Source: Gammaproteobacteria bacterium
GTDB taxonomy: Bacteria; Pseudomonadota; Gammaproteobacteria; GCA-001735895
Direction of reading: 5' to 3'
Assembly (NCBI GenBank): GCA_029288195.1
Contig: JARFPR010000152.1
Span: 1-7,088 of the forward strand
Length of the DNA stretch: 7,088 nt
In this document: piece after piece, positions 1 to 5,388 of the stretch
Position numbering within the stretch: the stretch's first letter is position 1
Layout of the letters: each line of letters begins with the position of its first letter
Notes under the pieces: model-generated
Databases searched by the model: none
What the model was told of the DNA's origin: nothing
The model's input: the letters and a program-made list of their open reading frames with translations, nothing else
Made by a program: the position numbers and the translations under genes

Positions 1-332
1 AGTTGCAGCAGCAGGCCGGCACGAATCCCCGGTATTTCCTCCGCGTGTATAAATGCGATTTTTTTACCGGCAAAGGCGATGCGCGCGGCGAGATACAGCA
101 GGTAACAAACCGACGCCACCAGCAACGTGTTCCTGGCCCAGGGTGTGGCGAGGATAATCGCCGCCAGCCCGGAAACCACAATCAACGCCACCAGGTTAGT
201 GCCGATACAAAGACCGGTGACATAGCGCAGCCCGGCGTTAAATCCAAACGCGGCACCGACCCCGGCCGTCGACAACACACCGGGTCCCGGCGTGACCAGT
301 AACAGCAGTACTGCAAGACAAAAAGCAATCAT
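1..332 (-). CDS. LysE/RhtB-family amino-acid exporter, partial (N-terminal 110 residues)
   Basis: This is the N-terminal half of an inner-membrane exporter of the LysE/RhtB superfamily, which pumps amino acids or their derivatives out of the cell. The ATG lies at 332-330, and 110 codons can be read before the window edge; family members usually have about 200-210 residues. A first hydrophobic helix (residues 1-13) runs into the family hallmark TPGPG at residues 14-18. A glycine-rich stretch follows (20-44), with further hydrophobic helices near 45-63 and 68-87. The reading frame upstream of the ATG has no other start codon before an in-frame TGA, so the start is well constrained. Only about 13 residues precede the PGPG motif, slightly fewer than in E. 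coli RhtB. No good Shine-Dalgarno sits at the right distance, and a TAGAAT box lies only 8 bases upstream. The substrate cannot be deduced. Family assignment is confident. Confidence 0.85.
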   Translation of the reverse strand, partial: MIAFCLAVLLLLVTPGPGVLSTAGVGAAFGFNAGLRYVTGLCIGTNLVALIVVSGLAAIILATPWARNTLLVASVCYLLYLAARIAFAGKKIAFIHAEEIPGIRAGLLLQ

Positions 333-340
333 GGCCCGGT

Positions 341-346
341 ATTCTA
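341..346 (-). promoter_or_regulatory. Possible -10 box of the LysE-family gene
   Basis: Read on the minus strand, this is TAGAAT, matching the sigma-70 -10 consensus at five of six positions. It ends 8 bases before the ATG at 332, so transcription would begin at or next to the start codon and give a leaderless or nearly leaderless mRNA. No recognisable -35 hexamer lies 16-18 bases upstream, so this is a weak prediction. Confidence 0.25.
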
Positions 347-437
347 CCTTAAGTGCCGTGCGTCAGGGCGTCACTGTTATCCTGCCATCCAGGCGTCATC
401 CTTCCTGACGTTATCCCCGAATAAAACTCCTGACGTC

Positions 438-469
438 ATCCCGGAATTCGCGTAGCGAATATCCGGGAT
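438..469. repeat. Strong hairpin inside the intergenic repeat
   Basis: The left arm ATCCCGGAATTCGC (438-451) pairs with GCGAATATCCGGGAT (455-469) around a GTA loop, with a single bulged base. A short CTTTT follows on the plus strand, so the structure could also work as a modest terminator, but no gene transcribed in that direction ends just before it. Its position inside the inverted-repeat element suggests it is part of that element. Confidence 0.6.
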
Positions 470-509
470 CTTTTAAGGGTGACTGGGTCGCAAGATTCCG
501 ATACGTCAA

Positions 510-525
510 CCCAGCGCGCGCTGGG
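510..525. repeat. Perfect 16-base GC palindrome
   Basis: CCCAGCGCGCGCTGGG is a perfect palindrome, followed by a second perfect palindrome CCGCATGCGG at 541-550. Both lie inside the nested repeat element. A palindrome with no central loop could be a protein-binding site or simply part of the element's fold. No regulator can be named. Confidence 0.5.
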
Positions 526-607
526 GGGCCGCTAAGTGGGCCGCATGCGGTCGGGAATGACGAAGCAAGTTACGGGAATGGCGATGTTCGGGCGCTTCGA
601 TCGTCGA

Positions 608-613
608 TATAAT
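608..613 (+). promoter_or_regulatory. Candidate -10 box for the serine protease gene
   Basis: A perfect TATAAT lies 30 bases upstream of the ATG at 644, placing a transcription start near 620 and a leader of roughly 24 bases. No convincing -35 hexamer is found 16-18 bases upstream (around 584-591 there is only TGTTCG-like sequence), so the promoter may depend on an activator or be weak. It sits immediately to the right of the repeat element. Confidence 0.4.
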
Positions 614-643
614 CAGAACTCTGTCAGTCGTATGTAAAAATTC

Positions 644-2524
644 ATGCAATTAACTAGTGTGGTTAAATCCTGCCTGGGTGTGGCCTTGCTGCTAATGTCC
701 ACTGGTGTTCTCGCTGCTGACTGGGGCGCTGCTCGTTTGCTGGAGTTCGCGACGGCGAGCTGTCAGGGCTGGCAAGACGCAGCCAAACCCGCAACCGGGT
801 TTGCGACTGGCTCGATTGTTAAGTCAGAGATAAAGTTTCGTGAAAAGGTAGTTGGCACCCGGCACCGCGTAGAGATCGAAAACAATGCGCTCGTAGAACT
901 CGATGTCATCGAACACTCGGGCCAGCCGGTCCGTTTTATCAATTCATTGTTCGGCGAGTTTGGCGACCCCCTGGTACTTCTGTCGCTAGGCGCCGATTGC
1001 AGCCTGCAGGTCGCGCGCAAGATTAACTATACCTCGAAGGGGCAGGCGATAAACATCGTAACGCTGGATACGGAGCTTGAGCCGAAAGGCGACCCCGACT
1101 GGCTTAATCCGCCACTGGAATTTATCGAACGAGACCCCGTGAAACCGATAAAGCATCCCGGTGAGAACACGCCAGTGCGTGTCGGCATGGTTGATTCAGG
1201 CGTCAACTATCGCTTACCCGAAATTAACCGCCGCCTTGCGAGGGACAGCAACGGCCAACTGGTCGGTTACGATTTCTGGGACATGGACGACTTGCCCTAT
1301 GACGCCCACCCGGTCAATTCCGGTTTCTTCCTGCAGCGCCATGGTACCCGAACGGCGTCGCTGTTGCTGCGCGAGGCCCCGGCTGTCGCGCTGGTCCCCT
1401 ATCGCTATCCGCGGCCCGACATGTCGCGCATGATGGCCCTGGTCGAGCACGCCGCGGACAACCAGGTATCTATTCTCGGTATGCCGCTCGGCAGCAACCG
1501 GCTGGAAGACTGGGGCAGTTTCGAGCGTGCCGCGCGGGCCTACCCGCAGATGCTGTTTATCGTCTCGGCCGGTAACGACGGGCGTGACATCGATGAGCGA
1601 CCGGTATACCCGGCGTCGCTCGATCTTGGCAATGTAATCGTGGTGACATCTGCGGATGACTTCGTGCGACCCGCCGAGCGCACTAACTGGGGCAGGGTCT
1701 CGGTCGATTACCTGGTGCCGGCGGAAAGAGTGTCGGCACTCGACTATTCCGGTTCCGGGACCCGGGTCTCGGGTTCGAGTTATGCCGTATCCCGGGTAAC
1801 CGCGCTTGCTGCCCGGCTCAAAATGGCGCGTCCACAATGGGATGCGACCGACATAGCAGGTGAACTCCGTAACCGCTATGGCAACAGTAGCCCGGGTGCT
1901 CGCGACTGGGTTAGCGGTGGTTATATTGCCGATCCGCTCGCCGGCGCTGGGGTGATAAAACAGCCGCTTCCCGGTCTCGACCTGGTGCCGCCGCAAATCG
2001 ATAATGGATTCCGCTTGCCGATTGACATCCTGGTGCTCGATTCACGCTGGACGCATCAACGGGTCGAGCAGGCCGTGCAGCAAGCTTTCGAGATACTCGC
2101 GCAGTGTTCGATCATCCCCGGCAAGGTGTCGATACATGCCATCGACGCTGAAGATTACCTGCGCGACCTGTCTACCGGTAGCGCGCACACCTTGCTCAAA
2201 GCTGCCGGCACTGCGAACGCGACAGTAGTATTCGCGCGCGATACCCGCATGCAGGCTGCATTTGATGGCGAGGCTTTTGGCCTGGGTAATACCCGCATGC
2301 GGCCCTGGCTCGCGTCGAGCGTGTGGCTGATGCTGGGTGTCGATGACCCCGGGGTCGCGCTCGCGCACGAGCTTTACCACGTAATTGCCAACAGCGGGGA
2401 ACACGTCGTCGGTGTTGCCAACCTGATGCAGGGACGTACCCGCCCCGAAAGCCAGCAGTTAACCCCTGCCCAGTGCCGGCTTGCCCGGGCTAACGGCGTC
2501 GCTAATCGCCTGCTGCAGGATTGA
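644..2524 (+). CDS. Secreted subtilisin-family (S8) serine protease with C-terminal zincin-like domain
   Basis: The 626-residue product starts with a Sec signal peptide (residues 1-24, cleavage likely after VLA). A region without recognised homology follows (about 25-170), possibly a prodomain. Residues about 175-440 form a peptidase S8 domain. Asp184 lies in VDSGV, His233 in RHGT, oxyanion Asn311 in SAGNDG, and the nucleophile is probably Ser379 in GSSYA, where the usual GTSMAxP is relaxed. The C-terminal part (about 455-626) is a separate domain with HELYH at 575-579, a third His587 and an NLM at 593-595. This arrangement fits a zinc protease with a Met-turn-like element. The mature chain has only four cysteines: 40 and 119 before the S8 domain, 488 and 611 in the C-terminal domain, so each pair could form a disulfide. 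It probably acts in the periplasm or outside the cell. There is no clear Shine-Dalgarno. The S8 assignment is firm; metalloprotease activity is inferred from the motif only. Confidence 0.85.
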   Translation: MQLTSVVKSCLGVALLLMSTGVLAADWGAARLLEFATASCQGWQDAAKPATGFATGSIVKSEIKFREKVVGTRHRVEIENNALVELDVIEHSGQPVRFINSLFGEFGDPLVLLSLGADCSLQVARKINYTSKGQAINIVTLDTELEPKGDPDWLNPPLEFIERDPVKPIKHPGENTPVRVGMVDSGVNYRLPEINRRLARDSNGQLVGYDFWDMDDLPYDAHPVNSGFFLQRHGTRTASLLLREAPAVALVPYRYPRPDMSRMMALVEHAADNQVSILGMPLGSNRLEDWGSFERAARAYPQMLFIVSAGNDGRDIDERPVYPASLDLGNVIVVTSADDFVRPAERTNWGRVSVDYLVPAERVSALDYSGSGTRVSGSSYAVSRVTALAARLKMARPQWDATDIAGELRNRYGNSSPGARDWVSGGYIADPLAGAGVIKQPLPGLDLVPPQIDNGFRLPIDILVLDSRWTHQRVEQAVQQAFEILAQCSIIPGKVSIHAIDAEDYLRDLSTGSAHTLLKAAGTANATVVFARDTRMQAAFDGEAFGLGNTRMRPWLASSVWLMLGVDDPGVALAHELYHVIANSGEHVVGVANLMQGRTRPESQQLTPAQCRLARANGVANRLLQD

Positions 2525-2576
2525 GTCGGGATACAGTAAGATAACGTTTAATCCGAAATTGAGAGCGAGCCTCGAC

Positions 2577-3437
2577 ATGTCTAAAGAAAATTCCGGTAGA
2601 TCACCTGCAGATGCGGCCATTCGTCGCGCAGCAGCACCAATTGTTTGCTACGAAGTTGATCAGCTACCATCGTCAAATCTTGCCTTGTACCAGCAGGCGC
2701 GCGAGGGTATGAACAAGGTTGACGAGATTACCGTGCCGCCGCGCGATGGCGCGACCTTCGAGGTTCCGGCAGGCTCGTTTTTCCGTATCGTCAGTGTCGA
2801 GGGCCCACAGGTGGGTGATCTGAACCTGTGGAATGCGCATGATCTATCCGAGCGCTTCTTCAGTGGCAAGACCCGCCAGCTGCACGCAACCCATGTCAGT
2901 ACCGGCGATCGCCTGTGGAGCACGCTGCCGGGGTTGCGGCCGATGGCGACGATTACCCACGATACCCTGGACTGGTACGGCTGGGATGAGGACGGCGGTG
3001 GTGTGCATGACGTCATCGGCACGCGCTGCGATCCCTATACCAATTACATGCTGAAGGGCGTCGATTACCATCATTGCTGCCATTCGAACCTGACGCGTGC
3101 GCTGATCGCGGGGAGAAACCTGCCGCCCGGTGAGGCCGAGTTGCACGTGCATGACGTCATGAACGTCTTCATGTGCACCGGATTCACGCGCGATACCCAT
3201 CAATATTTCATGAAGGCAAGCCCGGTGAGACCGGGTGATTTCATCGAGTTTTTTGCCGAGATCGATTTGCTCGGCGCGCTGTCTACCTGTCCCGGCGGGG
3301 ACTGCGGTAGCAGCCATTCGGATGACAGCACGCCCTGTTTCCCGCTCAAGGTCGAGATTTATAAGCCGACTGATGGATCGTTAAACAACTGGACATCGCC
3401 CGGCTGCAGCGGTTACTCGGGAACGCACGGACTCTAG
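2577..3437 (+). CDS. DUF1989 (urea-carboxylase-associated family) protein
   Basis: The 286-residue cytoplasmic protein belongs to DUF1989, the urea-carboxylase-associated family. Known relatives accompany urea or guanidine carboxylases, and some paired members have been reported to act as carboxyguanidine deiminases. Seen here are a beta-rich start with VPAGSFFRI (64-71), VGDLNLWN (79-86), a TRCDPYTNY stretch around Cys151, YHHCCHSNL (165-172), the C-terminal family feature VRPGDFIEFFAEIDLL (217-232) and a cysteine-rich tail (Cys238, 243, 254, 277). The His/Cys clusters suggest metal binding, but this is inferred. The ATG at 2577 is preferred: an in-frame TTG at 2481 would add 32 residues unlike the family and overlap the protease gene. 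The Shine-Dalgarno is weak (GAGAGCGAG region, 2561-2569). The gene starts 52 bases after the protease stop on the same strand and may share its transcript. No carboxylase or allophanate hydrolase gene is present in the window, so its substrate is unknown. Confidence 0.85.
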   Translation: MSKENSGRSPADAAIRRAAAPIVCYEVDQLPSSNLALYQQAREGMNKVDEITVPPRDGATFEVPAGSFFRIVSVEGPQVGDLNLWNAHDLSERFFSGKTRQLHATHVSTGDRLWSTLPGLRPMATITHDTLDWYGWDEDGGGVHDVIGTRCDPYTNYMLKGVDYHHCCHSNLTRALIAGRNLPPGEAELHVHDVMNVFMCTGFTRDTHQYFMKASPVRPGDFIEFFAEIDLLGALSTCPGGDCGSSHSDDSTPCFPLKVEIYKPTDGSLNNWTSPGCSGYSGTHGL

Positions 3438-3471
3438 CGACAAGGCGACTCGGGCTTGCAGTATCGAATAT

Positions 3472-4392
3472 CTAAAGTGCACCTGCGGCGAATGTGTCGC
3501 AGGCCTTTAATGTGCCTTCTGACAAACCCTTTTTAAACCAGGCCACGCGTTGTTCGGAACTGCCGTGGGTGAAGGAGTCCGGCGTAACATAACCCCGTGC
3601 CTGCTTCTGCAGGCGGTCGTCACCGATTGCACTGGCCGCGGCCAGGCCTTCCTCGATGTCACCCGCTTCCAGGACCTGCCGTGAACGCCTGGCGTCATGT
3701 GCCCAGATTCCCGCATAGCAATCGGCTTGCAGTTCCTGTTTGACCGATAGCCGGTTAGCCTCTACCTTGCTTAAAGATTGTTTAGCCTTATGAACCTTTG
3801 CTGAGATACCGGCCAGGGTTTGCACGTGATGGCCGATCTCGTGCGCAATGACGTAAGCCTGTGCAAAATCCCCAGGCGCCCCATGCCGTCTTTGAAGTTC
3901 GTCAAAAAAACTAAGATCGAGATAAACCTTTTGATCGGCCGGGCAATAGAAAGGGCCGATTTGTGCCGAACCGGTACCACAAGCGGTCGCGACCGCCTCG
4001 CGAAATAAAACCAGCCGTGGTTCGCGGTAACTTTGGCCTGCCTGCCTGAATAACTCGTTCCAGCTGTCCTCGGTATCGGCGAGTACCGTGGATACGAACT
4101 CGACCAGTTGTTTTTCTGCCTCGCTTTGTTTTACCGGCTGGTTGGTCGAACTGGGTTGGCTGCTCGCCATTCCGCCGTCACCCAGAAAACGCTGCAAATC
4201 ACCACTGAAATAGCTGTATCCAACCACTAAAACGATTGCGATCAGCGTCCCTTTGAAACCCAGAACTCGAAACACGAGCGGCAGCAGGCGCATGATACCG
4301 CCACCTCCGGCTCCGAGACGAGCCATCCGGGGCATACGCGATCCGCGCTTGTCTTCAACATTGCTACTCTGCCTTCGGCCACGCCATCGCAT
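3472..4392 (-). CDS. ypfJ: YpfJ/KPN_02809-family neutral zinc metallopeptidase
   Basis: The 306-residue protein matches the YpfJ (putative neutral zinc metallopeptidase) family. It begins with the family signature MRWRGRR followed by NVEDKRG, which fixes the start at 4392 rather than at an ATG five codons upstream. A glycine-rich cytoplasmic segment (28-33) precedes one membrane segment (about 45-62). A variable Ser/Gln-rich linker leads to the catalytic domain outside the membrane. The zinc site is HEIGHH at 184-189, with His184 and His188 as ligands, Glu185 catalytic, and Glu220 of QELQADC (219-225) a likely third ligand. Cys138 and Cys150, flanking the conserved GPFYCP region, may form a disulfide. 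Length and motif order are typical, with no sign of damage. It faces the DUF1989 gene tail to tail with a 34-base gap and no obvious terminator hairpin. Its physiological substrate is unknown in the family. Confidence 0.92.
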   Translation of the reverse strand: MRWRGRRQSSNVEDKRGSRMPRMARLGAGGGGIMRLLPLVFRVLGFKGTLIAIVLVVGYSYFSGDLQRFLGDGGMASSQPSSTNQPVKQSEAEKQLVEFVSTVLADTEDSWNELFRQAGQSYREPRLVLFREAVATACGTGSAQIGPFYCPADQKVYLDLSFFDELQRRHGAPGDFAQAYVIAHEIGHHVQTLAGISAKVHKAKQSLSKVEANRLSVKQELQADCYAGIWAHDARRSRQVLEAGDIEEGLAAASAIGDDRLQKQARGYVTPDSFTHGSSEQRVAWFKKGLSEGTLKACDTFAAGAL

Positions 4393-4530
4393 GCCTGTAA
4401 CCCACATTCCGATAAGTTCTCGGAATTTACGTCTTTTTCAGCTGATTTGGAAGCCCCTGGAGACTTGTAAATTTAGTTGCAATTAGAGACTATAGCGGCC
4501 CCAAACAACATAACAATCCAAGGAGATGAC

Positions 4531-4860
4531 ATGGCTGGGAAATTTGAAGTTTATAAAGATAAAAAGGGCGAACATCGTTTCCGTCTGAAGGCGGGAAATG
4601 GTGAAATTATTCTCTCCAGCGAGGGATATAGTGCCAAGGCGGGATGTGCGAATGGCATTGAATCGGTGCGTAAAAACTCGACTGACGCGGCAAACTTCGA
4701 AAAAAAGGAAACTGCTTCCGGTAAATTCAGGTTCAATCTGAAAGCCAGGAACCAGCAGGTAATCGGCAGTAGCCAGTCTTATAACAGCGCTTCAGGCCGT
4801 GACAACGGTATCGCATCGGTGCAGAAGAATGCGCCCGGCGCCAAGGTGGTTGAAGCCTAG
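4531..4860 (+). CDS. yegP: YegP-type DUF1508 protein with two tandem repeats
   Basis: The small 109-residue protein is made of two copies of the DUF1508 module, as in E. coli YegP (110 residues). The first repeat covers about residues 2-50, with FEVYKDKKGEHRFRL, then GNGEIILSSEGY and NGIESVRKN. The second covers about 56-102, with FRFNLKARNQQVIGSSQSY and NGIASVQKN. The start at ATG 4531 is set by a strong Shine-Dalgarno, AAGGAG, at 4520-4525. There is no signal peptide or membrane segment. The function of the family is not established. It is divergent from the ypfJ gene across a 138-base AT-richer gap that must hold both promoters, and convergent with the DUF1330 gene. It appears to be a single-gene unit. 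Confidence 0.92.
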   Translation: MAGKFEVYKDKKGEHRFRLKAGNGEIILSSEGYSAKAGCANGIESVRKNSTDAANFEKKETASGKFRFNLKARNQQVIGSSQSYNSASGRDNGIASVQKNAPGAKVVEA

Positions 4861-4889
4861 CTCGTCATTATCCAATGAACAATACCCAA

Positions 4890-4913
4890 CCCCGGGGCAG
4901 GTTTAGCCCGGGG
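4890..4913. terminator. Possible GC-rich hairpin between convergent genes
   Basis: CCCCGGG (4890-4896) can pair with CCCGGGG (4907-4913) around a 10-base loop. It lies between the yegP-like stop (4860) and the last codons of the convergent DUF1330 gene (stop at 4903-4905), so it overlaps that gene's end. No T-tract follows on either strand, so it is not a classical intrinsic terminator. It may only protect or pause transcripts from both sides. Confidence 0.25.
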
Positions 4914-5229
4914 GCAGGTAGGGCACGCCCTGTGCAAGGTCGGTATCGTCGATGACGTAAAAATTGCTTTCGGTTCCGGCTTGCCGTGCCTGCGCAAATG
5001 GCGTGTAGTCCGGGTCGTTTACAAAGGCCTTGCATGCCTCTACTGTCGGGAACTCGATCAGGGCAATAACGGTAACATCGGGCAGTTCGCCTTCTATCGG
5101 TGTTAAATTGCCGCTGCGCGACAGGTACTTACCACCATGCTTGTGCACGATATCGTGTACCTTTTGTGCATATTCGGGAATCCAGGAATCGTCGTTTACT
5201 TTGACATTGGCAATCAGGTAAGCGCTCAT
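4903..5229 (-). CDS. DUF1330 family protein
   Basis: The 108-residue protein is a DUF1330 member, a small ferredoxin-like (dimeric alpha-beta barrel) fold usually found as a cytoplasmic dimer or larger oligomer. It shows the family pattern: a beta start AYLIANVKV (3-11), a helix with YAQKVHDIVHKHGGKYLSRSG (20-40), the strand VTVIALIEFPTVEACKAFVNDP (52-73) and Y..FAQAR (75-82) before the closing strand NFYVID. The start at 5229 is chosen because AGGAGA (5240-5235 on the minus strand) sits 5 bases upstream; a longer in-frame reading to 5343 would add 38 residues unlike the family. An extended -10 promoter lies just upstream. No enzymatic activity is established for most of the family, so none is proposed here. 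Confidence 0.88.
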   Translation of the reverse strand: MSAYLIANVKVNDDSWIPEYAQKVHDIVHKHGGKYLSRSGNLTPIEGELPDVTVIALIEFPTVEACKAFVNDPDYTPFAQARQAGTESNFYVIDDTDLAQGVPYLPPG

Positions 5230-5260
5230 GGGTTTCTCCTCGTGCGTGGATTGACCAAAC

Positions 5261-5269
5261 ATGATAACA
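5261..5269 (-). promoter_or_regulatory. Extended -10 promoter of the DUF1330 gene
   Basis: On the minus strand this reads TGTTATCAT: a TGn extension followed by TATCAT, which matches TATAAT at five of six positions. Transcription would start near 5254 and give a leader of about 24 bases containing the AGGAGA ribosome site. No good -35 is needed for an extended -10 promoter and none is seen. Confidence 0.45.
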
Positions 5270-5296
5270 CGAACCGATCGGGATAAATTAAGCGGG

Positions 5297-5325
5297 TTGG
5301 AAGGCCGTGGATTCAGGCTTTTAAT
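5297..5325 (+). promoter_or_regulatory. Candidate sigma-70 promoter of nhaA
   Basis: TTGGAA at 5297-5302 and TTTAAT at 5320-5325 are separated by 17 bases, the optimal spacing. The -10 box matches consensus at five of six positions. The transcription start would fall near 5332, giving a leader of about 57 bases before the ATG at 5389. The -35 region lies about 30 bases from the divergent DUF1330 extended -10 box, so one bound regulator could affect both genes. Confidence 0.45.
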
Positions 5326-5388
5326 AACCTGGAAAATCCCCATCTATGGCACTGGCGCATTACTGACTATCTCTGGCAATTGAATTAT

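Larger units (their letters stand above)
394..583. repeat. Nested inverted-repeat element (MITE-like or decayed intergenic repeat)
   Basis: This non-coding stretch is bounded by related short repeats in opposite orientation. The inner pair is CGTCATCCCGGA at 434-445 and the reverse complement of TCGGGAATGACG at 551-562, matching at 10 of 12 positions. The outer pair is CGTTATCCCCGA at 409-420 and the reverse complement of CGGGAATGGCG at 573-583. Further CGTCA(T) copies occur at 369 and 394, so left-hand copies recur at 25-base steps (369 to 394, 409 to 434). The inside holds a strong hairpin (438-469) and two perfect palindromes (510-525 and 541-550). There is no ORF for a transposase. The CGTCATCCCGGA type of end resembles dispersed intergenic repeats common in Gammaproteobacteria. 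Whether this is a mobile element remnant or a REP-like structure cannot be settled from one copy. Confidence 0.55.

Noticed and set aside
3..302. A plus-strand open frame of 99 codons at the left edge
   Set aside because: Its translation is low-complexity and charged, while the minus strand of the same DNA encodes a clear TPGPG-bearing membrane exporter.
1214..1996. A 260-codon open frame on the minus strand inside the protease gene
   Set aside because: It lies wholly opposite the S8 domain with its intact catalytic motifs. Its translation is rich in Arg, His and Gly without domain features, as expected of an antisense shadow in GC-rich coding DNA.
2481..2576. N-terminal extension of the DUF1989 protein from a TTG at 2481
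   Set aside because: It would overlap the protease gene by more than 40 bases and add residues not seen in the family. The ATG at 2577 gives a normal start.
3438..3471. Bidirectional terminator between the DUF1989 and ypfJ genes
   Set aside because: No inverted repeat of useful length and no T-run is visible in the 34-base gap.
4393..4530. Promoters in the ypfJ/yegP divergent gap
   Set aside because: TATAGC at 4491-4496 (plus) has only TTGTAA at a 20-base spacing, and on the minus strand TTCCAA-17-TAAATT matches poorly. Promoters must be present, but none can be assigned with confidence.
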